A model generated the notes under the pieces. The model saw nothing but the letters and a program-made list of their open reading frames with translations, was not told the origin of the DNA and ran no database searches. Of a DNA stretch of 64,000 nt, positions 46,161 through 56,353 are shown in pieces. The first letter of the stretch is position 1. The number at the start of each line of letters is the position of its first letter. The stretch covers positions 2,501 to 66,500 of the forward strand of contig NZ_QKZV01000009.1 of assembly GCF_003254115.1 (NCBI RefSeq). The letters are read 5' to 3'. The position numbers were made by a program, and so were the translations under genes. Source of the DNA: Hydrotalea sandarakina (lineage in GTDB: Bacteria > Bacteroidota > Bacteroidia > Chitinophagales > Chitinophagaceae).

Positions 46161-46637
46161 ATGAATTATTCTAACGCAGCGCATCCATTATTATGCTGGG
46201 ATATAGTAGTAGAGGGCATGGCACGTCGCAATCAATTACACAAAGATTTACAGGCTTTGAACAAAATACACAGGCTAAACAATTGGGGGTACATTCAATT
46301 TGCTTACCACGAGGCATTGATATGGGAAAACAAAACCATTATTGTTACCAATACCCAACTTCAAATCATTTACGCTACTGAAAATTTATTGGCCATGAAT
46401 GGATACCACCCATCAGAAGTTATTGGTAAACGTCCGGCCATTTTTCAAGGTCCTGAAACCTCAGTAGAAACTCGCAAATTCATTAAAAGTGCCATTCAGG
46501 CATTGCAGCCATTTAATACAAGCATTATTAATTACAAAAAAAATGGCAGTATGTACACTTGCCATATTGAAGCTTTTCCAATTTTTGATATCAATGGCAA
46601 ATTGGTTAACTTCATGGCTATTGAAAAAGCAGCTTAA
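46161..46637 (+). CDS. Single PAS-domain protein
   Basis: 158 residues with one PAS domain (about 55-155): ITNTQLQIIYATENLLAMNG-type start, GYHPSEVIGKRPAIFQGPETS, then FNTSIINYKKNGSMYTCHIEAFPIFD. The GKRPAIFQG segment is where LOV photoreceptors carry GxNCRFLQ; here the photoactive Cys is replaced by Pro, so flavin photochemistry of LOV type is excluded. No output domain is present. Function unknown, perhaps a partner for a separate kinase. Confidence 0.85.
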   Translation: MNYSNAAHPLLCWDIVVEGMARRNQLHKDLQALNKIHRLNNWGYIQFAYHEALIWENKTIIVTNTQLQIIYATENLLAMNGYHPSEVIGKRPAIFQGPETSVETRKFIKSAIQALQPFNTSIINYKKNGSMYTCHIEAFPIFDINGKLVNFMAIEKAA

Positions 46638-46690
46638 TTCCCTAGTTGCTAACAATTAACGAAGCGCAGATTTTATTGTAATATTGTAGC

Positions 46691-47305
46691 ATGAAAAAAG
46701 TGCACAATATCATTTTCGATTTGGGAGGTGTTTTTATTAATCTTGATTTTCAGAAAACAACGCAAGCTTTTCAACAATTAGGTATTCAAAACTTCCAACA
46801 ATTTTTTTCACAAAATCATTCTAATGATTTGTTTATAGCCTTAGAAACGGGCAAAATTACGGCGAATGAATTTTTTGAATTGCTTAGAAAAACAACCGGC
46901 ATTAATGCTGACAATCAAACTATAACTGACGCATGGAACGCCATGCTATTAAACTTTCCACCGGAAAGAATTGAATGGCTGAATAAAATAAACAAACAAT
47001 ATCCCGTTTATCTGTTTTCAAACACCAATATTATTCACTACAATTGTTTTATGCAGTTGTTTCAACGCGATGTTGGAATGCAGAACTTTAATGAGCAATT
47101 TTTAAAAGCCTATTATTCCCATGAAATGGGCATGCGAAAACCCGATGCAGATGGCTTTGAATATATTTTGCAACAAAACAATTTAAAACCCGAAGAAACT
47201 TTGTTTATTGATGATACCTTAGCCAATATTAATACCGCCAAGGCTTTAGGCTTCCAAACCATTCATTTAACGGCACCACAAACGGTACTGGATTTGCGTT
47301 TATAA
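46691..47305 (+). CDS. HAD-family phosphatase, YihX-like
   Basis: 204-residue haloacid dehalogenase-like hydrolase. Motif I is FDLGGV (nucleophile Asp), the middle has FSNTNIIH (motif II Ser/Thr) and KPDADGFE (motif III Lys), and the end has LFIDDTLANI (motif IV). The helical cap lies between motifs I and II. The DLGGV/FSNTN pattern is that of YihX, an alpha-D-glucose-1-phosphatase, but the substrate cannot be fixed. It overlaps the alpha-glucosidase stop by 6 bases, tail to tail. Confidence 0.88.
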   Translation: MKKVHNIIFDLGGVFINLDFQKTTQAFQQLGIQNFQQFFSQNHSNDLFIALETGKITANEFFELLRKTTGINADNQTITDAWNAMLLNFPPERIEWLNKINKQYPVYLFSNTNIIHYNCFMQLFQRDVGMQNFNEQFLKAYYSHEMGMRKPDADGFEYILQQNNLKPEETLFIDDTLANINTAKALGFQTIHLTAPQTVLDLRL

Positions 47306-49042
47306 TTCTATAACCATTGCTTCATATGGACGTAAACTTATCTTAGGCTGTAAGGTTATCGTTTTTCCTACATCGGTATAATTAGCCAAAGCCACTTTTC
47401 CCTGTCCTTTCATATGGTTGTTATTAAACGTAGCATTCTTGGTTGAAAAATTAAGTAGTATTAAAAATTTACCGGCTGCATCTTCACGAGTGTAGGCATA
47501 TACTTGGTCATTGTTTTTATCCAATAAAGTATATTTCCCATATACCAAAGTTGTATGAGTGTTTCGAAGCTGTACAAGCTTTTTAAAATAATTCAAACAA
47601 CTGTTAGGGTCTTTTTCTTCAACAGCAACATTAATGGTTTTGTAATTTGGATTTACATTAATCCATGGTGTGCCGGTTGTAAAGCCGGCATTTGGCGAAG
47701 TATTCCACTGAAATGGCGTTCTGCCGTTATCGCGGGCACCAAAGGCAAAATTTTTCAGCAAATCTTGTACATTCCCTCCGGTTAAAACGGTATGCTTGTA
47801 TTCATCTAAAATAACTTTATCGCGGTAATCATTTATGGAAGTAAAATTAGGATTCGTCATGCCCAGCTCATCTCCGTTGTAATAAAAGGGAGTTCCACGC
47901 ATGGTTAAAATAAAGGTTGACAACATTTGCGAAGAATGCGTACGAAAAGCAGGGGCATCATTTCCAAAGCGGCTAACCATTCTTGCCTGGTCGTGGTTGG
48001 CTAAAAATATTGCTAACCATCCGCTATGTTCAAAAGCACTATCCCATTGCGAAAAAACGGTTTTGAAATGCAGCAAGCTGTATCCGTTAGGTTTTGCTAT
48101 ATCTACTCCATTAAAAGCATAAGCTAAATTCAATTCGTGGCGATTACTATCTACCAAATTGTGTGCATCTTCAAATGTATTACCGGCCCCTTCTGCAACA
48201 CTCATTACATCATACTTGCTAAAAATTTGTTGATACATTTGTTGCAGGTATCCATGTAAGTTTCCTTGCATAGCATAGTAACGAGTAAAATCTTTTTCAA
48301 AACCCTTGGGAAACATTGGAAAGGTGGTATCTTTTGCCACAAACTGAAATGCATCTAACCGAAACCCATCAATACCTTTATCAGCCCAAAAGCGCATAAT
48401 ATCATAAACTTCTTCACGTACTTTCGGATTTTCCCAATTTAAGTCGGGTTGTTTATCGGAAAAGTAATGTAAATAGTAGGCATTGGTTAACGAATCATAT
48501 TTCCATGCATCATGGTTAATATCAAACAAGCTAAAACGATAGGGCGGCTTTCCGTTTTCCGCATTCCACCAATGATAATAATTACGATAAGGGTTTGTTC
48601 GCGAACTGCGGCTTTGTTTAAACCACTCATGTTCACTGCTGCTATGGTTTACTACCAAATCCATCACCAATTTAATACCACGGCGATGCATACCGCTTAA
48701 AAGAGAATCAAAATCGGCCATGGTGCCATACTCCGGATCTATTTTTCGGTAATCACTAACATCATAGCCATTATCAAAATTAGGCGATTGGTATATGGGG
48801 TTTAACCATACAACATTAATACCTAAACTTTTTAAATAATCTAATTCCGAAATAATTCCTTTTAAATCGCCAATGCCATCTCCATTACTATCCTTGAAGC
48901 TGCGCGGATAAATTTGATAAACTATTGCACTCTTCCACCATTTTGGGGAATTTGATTCATTTTTATTTTCAGCTTGTGCTTTGGTTTGGTTGGCCAATAA
49001 ACAGGAAAGGGAAAGTGCTATAGCGGCAATATAATTTTTCAT
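47300..49042 (-). CDS. Periplasmic GH13 alpha-glucosidase
   Basis: 580 residues with a signal peptide (IAALSLSCLLANQTKAQ type). GH13 (beta/alpha)8 catalytic core of the oligo-1,6-glucosidase/alpha-glucosidase group: VYQIYPRSFKDSNGDGIGDL, then the nucleophile D230 (GFRLDAF), acid E284 (SVAEG) and the transition-state Asp D351 (LANHDQ). A C-terminal beta domain follows. It should release glucose from alpha-1,4- or alpha-1,6-linked oligosaccharides in the periplasm. It is on its own, not in a visible starch-utilisation (sus) locus. Confidence 0.95.
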   Translation of the reverse strand: MKNYIAAIALSLSCLLANQTKAQAENKNESNSPKWWKSAIVYQIYPRSFKDSNGDGIGDLKGIISELDYLKSLGINVVWLNPIYQSPNFDNGYDVSDYRKIDPEYGTMADFDSLLSGMHRRGIKLVMDLVVNHSSSEHEWFKQSRSSRTNPYRNYYHWWNAENGKPPYRFSLFDINHDAWKYDSLTNAYYLHYFSDKQPDLNWENPKVREEVYDIMRFWADKGIDGFRLDAFQFVAKDTTFPMFPKGFEKDFTRYYAMQGNLHGYLQQMYQQIFSKYDVMSVAEGAGNTFEDAHNLVDSNRHELNLAYAFNGVDIAKPNGYSLLHFKTVFSQWDSAFEHSGWLAIFLANHDQARMVSRFGNDAPAFRTHSSQMLSTFILTMRGTPFYYNGDELGMTNPNFTSINDYRDKVILDEYKHTVLTGGNVQDLLKNFAFGARDNGRTPFQWNTSPNAGFTTGTPWINVNPNYKTINVAVEEKDPNSCLNYFKKLVQLRNTHTTLVYGKYTLLDKNNDQVYAYTREDAAGKFLILLNFSTKNATFNNNHMKGQGKVALANYTDVGKTITLQPKISLRPYEAMVIEL

Positions 49043-49102
49043 ATTAGCAGAAAAGTAAAAGTGTTAGTGAATTGTTTGAAAAAAACAATGATAAACTTTG
49101 AT

Positions 49103-49333
49103 CTATTTTTTAACCTCTTCAAAGTCAATGTATTCGCCCTCTTCGTTAGATGTATTGTGTTTGGAGCCGGAAGCGGATTGATGGTTATTGGAACTAAATT
49201 GCTGTTGCTCTTGTTGCATGGCATTAATTTTTTGTTTCATTTCTGAGGTTGCTTTGCCAATGGGCACAACCAAATCAAAAACAAATTTGTACAGCAAATA
49301 AAGTACACAGCCCCAAATAATAATTTTAAGCAT
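49103..49333 (-). CDS. DUF4834 family small membrane protein
   Basis: 76 residues: an N-terminal membrane helix (IIIWGCVLYLLYKFVFDLV), a Gln/Ser-rich middle and the acidic C-terminal motif GEYIDFEEVKK characteristic of DUF4834. Family of unknown function in Bacteroidota, commonly next to rimP-nusA-infB. It lies 60 bases after the GH13 start and is divergent from rimP. Confidence 0.8.
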   Translation of the reverse strand: MLKIIIWGCVLYLLYKFVFDLVVPIGKATSEMKQKINAMQQEQQQFSSNNHQSASGSKHNTSNEEGEYIDFEEVKK

Positions 49334-49412
49334 AATGGCAAAATTACACGAATGATTGTAATTTTTAAAAACAGCAGCATTTTTTAACCATTTGCATTTT
49401 AACGCTTACTTA

Positions 49413-49445
49413 TTTGGTGAATAAACAATTTATCCATTACATTTG
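49413..49445 (+). promoter_or_regulatory. rimP-nusA promoter
   Basis: TTTG at 49413-49416, 21-base spacer, TACATTTG at 49438-49445: both Bacteroidota elements. The transcript would start about 15 bases before the leader hairpin and 50 bases before the rimP ATG. Confidence 0.7.
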
Positions 49446-49466
49446 CATTGGAAAAAAGAACAAAAG

Positions 49467-49490
49467 GAAGGGAACGAGCACGTTCCCTTC
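49467..49490 (+). promoter_or_regulatory. Leader hairpin of the rimP operon
   Basis: GAAGGGAACG pairs perfectly with CGTTCCCTTC around AGCA, between the promoter and the rimP start (ATG 12 bases after the stem). No T-run follows. A role in translational or autogenous control is inference. Confidence 0.75.
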
Positions 49491-49502
49491 TGCTTTATAG
49501 GT

Positions 49503-49973
49503 ATGTTAACAGAATCACCCATAGAACAAATTACCGGCATTGTAAACCAGATGCTGGAATCGGAACCCGGTTTTTTTTGTGTATCGGTTAAAATAAAACC
49601 TACACAAAACATAAAAGTGTATTTAGATGGCGATAACGGATTCCCTATTGAGAAATGCGTTTATTTTAACAGAAAACTGTATCAGTTAATAACGGAAGCC
49701 GGCATTTACCCTGAAGGTGAATTTAGCCTGGAAGTTTCCTCGCCCGGCGTTGGCGAACCGCTACAGTTGCATCGGCAATATGTAAAAAATATTGGCCGAA
49801 CTGTTGAAGTGGTTTTTAAAGATGATACCGTTAAAACAGGCACTTTATTGGCCGTTACGGATAATGATATTTTATTAGAACAAACCATTGGTAAAGGTAA
49901 AAAAGCCACAACGCAACAAGTTTTAATTCCATTTAATAATATAAAAACAACAACCGTTCAAATTAAATTTTAA
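49503..49973 (+). CDS. rimP: Ribosome maturation factor RimP
   Basis: Needed for 30S subunit assembly. 156 residues from the ATG at 49503. Visible: FFCVSVKIKPTQNIKVYLDGDNG, then YPEGEFSLEVSSPGVGEPL, the family core, and the C-terminal SH3-like domain (VKTGTLLAV, VLIPFNNIKTTTVQ). A longer frame from 49443 would include the leader hairpin and is rejected. First gene of rimP-nusA, the usual Bacteroidota order. Confidence 0.95.
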   Translation: MLTESPIEQITGIVNQMLESEPGFFCVSVKIKPTQNIKVYLDGDNGFPIEKCVYFNRKLYQLITEAGIYPEGEFSLEVSSPGVGEPLQLHRQYVKNIGRTVEVVFKDDTVKTGTLLAVTDNDILLEQTIGKGKKATTQQVLIPFNNIKTTTVQIKF

Positions 49974-50026
49974 CCACCATCGGGCTTAAAGGCTTATTGC
50001 CTGAAGCAACACAAAATCATTGAATT

Positions 50027-51274
50027 ATGGCAAGTATTAACCTCATTGACGCATTTCAGGAATTTAAAGACACTGAAAACCTTGACAGACCCACGTTAAT
50101 GAAAGTGGTAGAAGATGTTTTTAAAACCTTACTTCGAAAAAAATATGGTAGCGACGAAAACTTTGACGTTATTGTAAATGCAGAAAAAGGCGACTTAGAA
50201 ATTATTCGTCGCAGAATGATTGTTGAAGACGGAGAAGTAAATGACCCACTTGCCGAAATTAGCTACTCTGAAGCTGTTAAAATTGAACCCGACTTTGAAG
50301 TAGGCGAAGAATTATATGAAGAAGTTGATATGCTTGACTTTGGACGCCGTGCCATTTTAGCCGCTAAACAAACCTTAGCCAGCCGTATTAACGATTTAAA
50401 AAAGAATATTCTTGTTAAAAAATACAGCGACCGCATTGGCGAAATCATTTCTGCCGATGTACACCAGGTTTGGAAAAAAGAAGTTTTATTAATGGACGAG
50501 GAAGGTAATGAGTTAATTCTACCCAAATCAGAACAAATTCCGCAAGACTTCTTTCGCAAAGGCGAAACCGTTCGAGCCGTAGTAGCAAGAGTTGATTTAA
50601 AAAACAATTCACCTGTTATCATTCTTTCACGTACCAGTCCCTTGTTTTTGGCTAAACTGTTAGAAATAGAAGTACCGGAAATTTTTGATGGATTAATTTC
50701 TATTAAAAAAATTGTTCGTGAACCGGGTGAAAGAGCCAAAGTAGCTGTAGAATCATACGATGACAGAATTGATCCCGTTGGTGCTTGTGTGGGTATGAAA
50801 GGTAGCCGTATTCATGGCATTGTTCGCGAATTAAAAAATGAGAATATTGACGTAATTAATTACACCAACAATATTCAATTATTAATTCAACGCTCTTTAA
50901 CACCTGCTAAAATCAGCTTCATGAACATTGACTCTGAAAAGAAACAAGCCGATGTTTATTTGAAGGCCGATCAGGTTTCACTGGCCATTGGGCGCAGAGG
51001 CGTGAATATTAAATTAGCATCTGAACTTACCGGTTATACCTTGGATGTATTTAGAGAAGATGAAGAGAAAACCGATGAGTTTGATATTGACTTGGAAGAA
51101 TTTAGCGATGAAATTGAACCTTGGGTAATTGAAGCATTTAAAAAAGTTGGATGCGATACTGCCCGCAGTGTGCTTAACTTAAGCAATGATGAATTGGAAA
51201 GAAGAACCGATTTGGAAAAAGAAACCATTGAAGAAGTTAGGCAAATTTTACAAGCTGAATTCGATAATGAATAA
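50027..51274 (+). CDS. nusA: Transcription elongation/termination factor NusA
   Basis: RNA-polymerase-binding factor. 415 residues: N-terminal domain, S1 RNA-binding domain (GEIISADVHQVWKKEVLLMDEEG), KH1 (GACVGMKGSRIHGIVREL) and KH2 (AIGRRGVNIKLASELTGY). A short acidic segment and one helix-hairpin-helix-like region follow (DTARSVLNLSNDELERRTDLE); the two C-terminal acidic repeats of E. coli NusA are missing, as in other Bacteroidota. It follows rimP by 53 bases; infB has its own promoter box. Confidence 0.97.
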   Translation: MASINLIDAFQEFKDTENLDRPTLMKVVEDVFKTLLRKKYGSDENFDVIVNAEKGDLEIIRRRMIVEDGEVNDPLAEISYSEAVKIEPDFEVGEELYEEVDMLDFGRRAILAAKQTLASRINDLKKNILVKKYSDRIGEIISADVHQVWKKEVLLMDEEGNELILPKSEQIPQDFFRKGETVRAVVARVDLKNNSPVIILSRTSPLFLAKLLEIEVPEIFDGLISIKKIVREPGERAKVAVESYDDRIDPVGACVGMKGSRIHGIVRELKNENIDVINYTNNIQLLIQRSLTPAKISFMNIDSEKKQADVYLKADQVSLAIGRRGVNIKLASELTGYTLDVFREDEEKTDEFDIDLEEFSDEIEPWVIEAFKKVGCDTARSVLNLSNDELERRTDLEKETIEEVRQILQAEFDNE

Positions 51275-51370
51275 AAGCATAAACAACCCCATTTATGCCA
51301 ACAAACAAACTTTAAGTAAAAACAAGGGGTATTTTAAAGCAATATATTAGGCTATAAACAGTCTTATGTA

Positions 51371-51378
51371 TACATTTG
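51371..51378 (+). promoter_or_regulatory. infB promoter -7 box
   Basis: TACATTTG, exact TAnnTTTG, 46 bases before the infB ATG. It would let infB be expressed apart from rimP-nusA. Confidence 0.5.
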
Positions 51379-51424
51379 AGCGTTGCCTTTTAACAAAGGG
51401 AACAGATGGATTAAATAAAACGGA

Positions 51425-54400
51425 ATGTCAGAACTGAAATTACCAAGATTATTAGCAGCCGCAAAAGAGTTTAATGTTGGCCAGGAAACCATTATTGAAT
51501 TTTTAGGCAAGAAAGGTTTTAATAAAGATGAGTTAAAACCTACCGCCAAACTTACAGCCGAAATGTACCTGGCACTTCAGGCAGAATTTCAAAGTGATAA
51601 ACAGGCTAAAAACAAAGCCGATCAGGTTGAAATTCCAAAAATTATTCCGCCTGATGCCCGTAAAAGAAAGGACAAAGAGGAAGAAGAAACAACTGCTAAA
51701 AAAGAAGATAAAAAAGCATCCAAGGAAGAAGTAAAAGAAGTAGTAGAACCGGAAATTACTGTAACAACAAATGAATCGGTTACTGCTATTGAAAAAGAAG
51801 AACCGACTATTTCAAACCAACCTAATGACATTCCCGAACCTTCTGTTGCAGAAAAATTTGTTGAACCGGAGAATACAAGCACCCCGGCAACTCCTGCAGA
51901 ACCTGATTTTATTAAATTAGAAGTTCCGGAAATTGAAGGGCCGAAAATTATTGCCAAAATAGATATTGATGCAATAGAAAATTCAACTCGTCCTAAAAAA
52001 CAAGTAAAGAAAAAAGAGGAGCCAACGGCACAAAAATTAGAAGAAGAAAACACTCCTTCAACAACTGCAACACCGGTACCTGAAGTAGCAGCACCTGTTG
52101 CTGAAACCTTACCGGAAGATACTTCATCCAACACAGAAACTAAGGAAGAGCCAACAGAAAGCTTAACCGAAAGCAATACCCCACAAGAAAACGGTAACCC
52201 TATTATAGAAAATATTGAAGTAGAAAAATTGACAGGGCCTAAAATATTAGGTAAAATTCAATTACCAATTGATAGTGATACAAGACCTAAACCCACTTCT
52301 CGCGATGAAAATCGCAAACAACGCAAACGCATTCCATTGAATAAGGTGGGTGGTAATCAACCCGGTGGTCAATTTAATCGCGAACCCAAGACAGGCAATC
52401 CACAACAACGCCACGGCAACAATGCACCTGGAGGTAATGCCCCGCTTACCGGTCCTAACAGACCTGTACAGCCTGCCAACAACCGCAACAACCAACAACA
52501 AAATGGGCAAAACCAACAAGGGGGCAATCGTAATAATTTACGCAATTCACCACATCCTAAACACGGAGGTCGTGATCATAGAAAAGAAGAGAAAGAAATA
52601 GACGCAAAAGATATTCAAGAAAAAATTAAGGAAACACAAGCCAAATTGGCCGGTGCCGGTGGTAGAGGTAAAAGTTTAAAAGCCAAATACCGCCGTGCTA
52701 AACGCGATGAGGCAGCCGAATCAATGGGCGAAGCCACTGAAAACAATAAGTTACAGGTTACAGAATTTATTAGCGTTAGTGAATTGGCCAACTTAATGGA
52801 TGTAAGTTTTGCCGATGTTATTGCAAAATGTATGAACTTAGGCATCATGGTTTCAATTAATCAACGCCTTGATGCGGAAGTAATTGAATTAGTGGCCAGT
52901 GAGTTTGGATATGAAGTTGAATTTATTGGCATGGATGATGTAGATGAACTAAACGAGGATGAGGAAGAAGAAGATAGCCAAAACCTGGAAACCCGTCCAC
53001 CCATTGTTACCATTATGGGGCATGTTGACCATGGTAAAACTTCATTGCTCGACTACATAAGAAATTCCAATGTTGTAGCCGGTGAGGCCGGAGGCATTAC
53101 ACAACATATTGGTGCTTATGAAGTTACCTTACCCGAAAGTGGAAAGCACATTACCTTTTTAGATACGCCTGGTCACGAAGCTTTCACAGCCATGCGTGCC
53201 CGTGGTGCAAAAGTTACCGATATTGCGGTAATTGTAATTGCTGCCGATGATGCAGTAATGCCCCAAACCAAAGAAGCAATAATCCATGCTCAAGCAGCAA
53301 ATGTACCCATGATATTTGCTATTAATAAAATTGATAAAGAAGGTGCTAACCCCCAAAAAATATATGAACAACTATCGCAAATGAACATTTTGGTGGAAGA
53401 ATGGGGCGGCAAATATCAAAGCCAGGAAATTAGTGCGAAAAAAGGCTTAAACGTTAATTTATTGCTGGAAAAAATATTGTTGGAAGCTGAACTACTCGAC
53501 CTAAAAGCCAATCCCAAAAAAGAAGCATCAGGTTCTATTATTGAAGCTACTTTAGATAAAGGGCGTGGTTATGTTGCCACAATTTTAGTACAAAATGGAA
53601 CTTTAAGACAAGGCGACATCATAGTAAGTGCCCAATACCATGGACGCGTTAAAGCCATGTTCAATGAACGTAATCAACGAATAAATGAAGCACCCCCTTC
53701 AACCCCTGCCGTAATATTGGGATTGAATGGTGCACCGCAAGCCGGCGAAAAATTTAAAGTATATTTAGATGAATCCGATGCAAAAGAAGTAGCCAATAAA
53801 CGGGCTCAATTAATGCGTGAACAAGGATTAAGAACCCGTAAGCACATTACCTTAGATGAAATTGGCCGACGCCTTGCATTAGGAAATTTCAAAGAGCTTA
53901 ACATTATTATTAAAGGTGACGTGGATGGTTCAATTGAGGCATTAAGTGATTCCTTACAAAAACTTTCTACCGACGAAATTGCCGTAAATGTGGTTCATAA
54001 AGCTGTAGGACAAATTTCTGAAAGTGATGTACTATTGGCTACCGCTTCCGATGCCATTTTAATTGGCTTCAATGTTCGCCCATCGGCTCAAGCAGCCAAA
54101 TTGGCTCAAAATGAAGGTGTTGAAATAAAAATGTACTCTATTATTTACAATGCCATTGAAGAAGTAAAAAGCGCTATGGAAGGTATGCTGGAGCCAAAAA
54201 TTCAGGAAAAAGAAGTGGCAACTGTTGAAGTACGTGAAGTATTTAAGTTCGATAAAGCAACTGTTGCAGGCTGTTTTGTTGTAGAAGGCCGCATAAAACG
54301 CGATGCCAAAATACGTTTGTTTAGAGATGGCATTCTTATTTACCCACGCCAGGAAGGTGCTTTTGCAGAATTAGGAAGTTTAAAACGGTATAAAGATGAT

Positions 54401-54517
54401 GTAAAAGAAGTACCCTCTAACATGGAATGCGGCTTAACCATTAAAAACTATGCCGATTTGGCAGTTGGCGACACTATTGTAGCTTACGAAGAATTAGAAA
54501 TTAAACGTACACTATAA
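51425..54517 (+). CDS. infB: Translation initiation factor IF-2
   Basis: GTPase that places initiator tRNA on the ribosome. 1030 residues. The N-terminal IF2N-like helix ([26 protein letters not shown] region) is followed by a long low-complexity part (about residues 60-430, rich in Glu, Thr, Pro, then Asn/Gln/Gly) and a second IF2N domain. The G domain starts at about residue 532 (GHVDHGKTS), with DTPGHEAF (G3) and NKID (G4). Domains II-IV follow. Typical length for Bacteroidota. Confidence 0.98.
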   Translation: MSELKLPRLLAAAKEFNVGQETIIEFLGKKGFNKDELKPTAKLTAEMYLALQAEFQSDKQAKNKADQVEIPKIIPPDARKRKDKEEEETTAKKEDKKASKEEVKEVVEPEITVTTNESVTAIEKEEPTISNQPNDIPEPSVAEKFVEPENTSTPATPAEPDFIKLEVPEIEGPKIIAKIDIDAIENSTRPKKQVKKKEEPTAQKLEEENTPSTTATPVPEVAAPVAETLPEDTSSNTETKEEPTESLTESNTPQENGNPIIENIEVEKLTGPKILGKIQLPIDSDTRPKPTSRDENRKQRKRIPLNKVGGNQPGGQFNREPKTGNPQQRHGNNAPGGNAPLTGPNRPVQPANNRNNQQQNGQNQQGGNRNNLRNSPHPKHGGRDHRKEEKEIDAKDIQEKIKETQAKLAGAGGRGKSLKAKYRRAKRDEAAESMGEATENNKLQVTEFISVSELANLMDVSFADVIAKCMNLGIMVSINQRLDAEVIELVASEFGYEVEFIGMDDVDELNEDEEEEDSQNLETRPPIVTIMGHVDHGKTSLLDYIRNSNVVAGEAGGITQHIGAYEVTLPESGKHITFLDTPGHEAFTAMRARGAKVTDIAVIVIAADDAVMPQTKEAIIHAQAANVPMIFAINKIDKEGANPQKIYEQLSQMNILVEEWGGKYQSQEISAKKGLNVNLLLEKILLEAELLDLKANPKKEASGSIIEATLDKGRGYVATILVQNGTLRQGDIIVSAQYHGRVKAMFNERNQRINEAPPSTPAVILGLNGAPQAGEKFKVYLDESDAKEVANKRAQLMREQGLRTRKHITLDEIGRRLALGNFKELNIIIKGDVDGSIEALSDSLQKLSTDEIAVNVVHKAVGQISESDVLLATASDAILIGFNVRPSAQAAKLAQNEGVEIKMYSIIYNAIEEVKSAMEGMLEPKIQEKEVATVEVREVFKFDKATVAGCFVVEGRIKRDAKIRLFRDGILIYPRQEGAFAELGSLKRYKDDVKEVPSNMECGLTIKNYADLAVGDTIVAYEELEIKRTL

Positions 54518-54532
54518 CTAACCCTTAATAAA

Positions 54533-54584
54533 AAATTTGCTTCAGAATAGGTTATTAACCCACACCCTGAAGCAAATTTTTTTG
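54533..54584 (+). terminator. Terminator of infB
   Basis: AAATTTGCTTCAG pairs with CTGAAGCAAATTT across a 21-base loop, followed by T. A small GGTTATTAACC stem lies inside the loop. Confidence 0.85.
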
Positions 54585-54625
54585 TTAAAAGCTTATTCGG
54601 CTTAAAGTTTGCAAAAGTTTAGAAG

Positions 54626-54633
54626 TACATTTG
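54626..54633 (+). promoter_or_regulatory. Promoter -7 box of the SurA-like gene
   Basis: TACATTTG, exact TAnnTTTG, 83 bases before the ATG. Confidence 0.45.
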
Positions 54634-54715
54634 AAATACTTTTTTGTAAAAAGTAATTGGCCCTTTAAAAGGAATTTCCTTCGGCTTTATTGCAGATTAC
54701 AAGCATATTTAACTT

Positions 54716-56086
54716 ATGAAACATTTTTTATTTTTTAGTTTGATTGTATGCACATCCTTAACCTCATTAAACGCACAGGTTCAAAAGGTTGTGGCAGATA
54801 AAATTGTGGCGCAAGTAGGCGATAAAATTATTTTACGTTCCGATGTGATGAATGCTATTTCCGATGCTAAAAGACAAGGACAAGAGGCTTCCTTACCCCC
54901 ACATCCGGAATGCGCATTTCTGGAAGCACAACTTATACAAAAAGCATTGGTTCTACAAGCCGAAAAAGACTCTCTAACTGTATCTGACGAAGATTTGGAT
55001 GCTGCATTAGACAACCAAATAAGAGGCTTTATACGCGAATATGGTTCAAAAGAAGTATTGGAAGAAATTGCCGGTAAAACCATTTATCAAATTAAAGAAG
55101 ACTTTAGACCCGCTTTCCGCGACCGTAAATTGGCCGACCAAATGCGCAACAAAATTTTGGATAACGTAAAAGTTACCCCTAATGAAGTAAAAGCCTATTT
55201 TGATAAAATTCCAAAAGATAGCTTACCCTTCTTTGAAAGTGAAATAGAAGTTAGTCAAATTCTAATTCAACCAAAAGCCAATAAAGAAGTGGAAGACTAT
55301 GTATCGAAAGATTTATACAGTTACAAAAATCAGGTGGAAACAGGTCAAAAACGATTTGATCAATTAGCTAAATTATATTCTGACGACGTTGAAACGGAAA
55401 AACAAGGTGGCTTATTGCATTTAAACAGAAACGATAAATTCTGGGACCCTACCTTTTTATCTACCGTATTTAAACTGAAAGAAGGCCAAATTTCACCGGT
55501 TATCAAATCAAAATTTGGATTGCACATTATACAATTGGTTAGCCGTTCCGGTGATGATGCAGTGGTTCGCCATATTTTAAAAATTCCTCCCGTTACACAA
55601 ACCGAAATTAATTTAGCAGTAAATAAGTTAGATTCTATCAGAAATTTAATAGAAACCAAACAAATTACTTTTGGTGAAGCTGTTAACCGCTTTAGCGATG
55701 ACGAAAACAGCAAATTCACCGGAGGCCAAATTCAAGGAAGAGATGGCAGCTCATACATTACTATTGACCAATTACCGGATAAAGATTTAATTCCCTTACT
55801 CAAAAATTTAAAACCGGGCGATATTTCTAAGCCTCAGGTTTATACCGATGACAGAGGAAGAAAAATGGTACGGTTGGTTTATTTGAAAACCAGAACCGAA
55901 CCCCATCGCGAAAACTTAAAAGAAGACTATAATAAAATTGCACAACAAGCCCTTGAAGACAAAAAACAACAAAAATTGGAACAATGGTTCAATGATCATT
56001 TGCCTTCATTTTATATCACCATTGATAAAGAATTCAAGGGATGCAAAACATTAAACGAATGGTGGAAATATGCCGCTAAAAATTAA
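54716..56086 (+). CDS. SurA-like periplasmic peptidylprolyl isomerase
   Basis: 456 residues with a signal peptide (MKHFLFFSLIVCTSLTSLNAQ). An N-terminal SurA chaperone region (VVADKIVAQVGDKIILRSDV) precedes two parvulin-type rotamase domains: the first with EVSQILIQP ... GGLLHLNR ... GQISPVIKSKFGLHIIQL, the second with RHILKIPPV ... TGGQIQGRDG. It assists folding of outer-membrane proteins, of which the genome encodes many. Single-gene unit with promoter box and terminator. Confidence 0.93.
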   Translation: MKHFLFFSLIVCTSLTSLNAQVQKVVADKIVAQVGDKIILRSDVMNAISDAKRQGQEASLPPHPECAFLEAQLIQKALVLQAEKDSLTVSDEDLDAALDNQIRGFIREYGSKEVLEEIAGKTIYQIKEDFRPAFRDRKLADQMRNKILDNVKVTPNEVKAYFDKIPKDSLPFFESEIEVSQILIQPKANKEVEDYVSKDLYSYKNQVETGQKRFDQLAKLYSDDVETEKQGGLLHLNRNDKFWDPTFLSTVFKLKEGQISPVIKSKFGLHIIQLVSRSGDDAVVRHILKIPPVTQTEINLAVNKLDSIRNLIETKQITFGEAVNRFSDDENSKFTGGQIQGRDGSSYITIDQLPDKDLIPLLKNLKPGDISKPQVYTDDRGRKMVRLVYLKTRTEPHRENLKEDYNKIAQQALEDKKQQKLEQWFNDHLPSFYITIDKEFKGCKTLNEWWKYAAKN

Positions 56087-56102
56087 ATCCGTATAGTTCT
56101 TT

Positions 56103-56136
56103 AAGAGCCCCTCATCTAAAAATCAGGGGCTTTTTT
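56103..56136 (+). terminator. Terminator of the SurA-like gene
   Basis: AGCCCCT pairs with AGGGGCT, followed by a run of T, about 20 bases after the stop. Confidence 0.9.
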
Positions 56137-56307
56137 ATTGCATTATCCAAAATCTTTTACCAGCAAAATGTATGATTTCATAGGCATGGTAAAAATTAAA
56201 CATACTTAATTCAGTCAACACATTACCCAGTGAAATCGTGCAATAATCCTCGTATTAACTTCAAACCAAAAAGCCTAACAAATAGGTAAAATTTTAAATA
56301 AAAAATA

Positions 56308-56328
56308 GGCAAATAAATATTGTTTGCC
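56308..56328. promoter_or_regulatory. Candidate operator upstream of prpBCD
   Basis: GGCAAA (56308-56313) and TTTGCC (56323-56328) form an inverted repeat with a 9-base spacer, centred 36 bases before the prpB -7 box. No other operator-like sequence is seen in the 334-base gap before prpB (56087-56420). Regulator unknown. Confidence 0.45.
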
Positions 56329-56353
56329 AAAACATTATAAACGCATCAGGCTG

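Noticed and set aside
46440-46480. LOV photoreceptor motif
   Set aside because: The cysteine needed for the flavin adduct is Pro; kept as a plain PAS domain.
51600-52620. Insertion of foreign low-complexity DNA in infB
   Set aside because: Long variable low-complexity N-terminal regions are normal in Bacteroidota IF-2, and the frame is intact.
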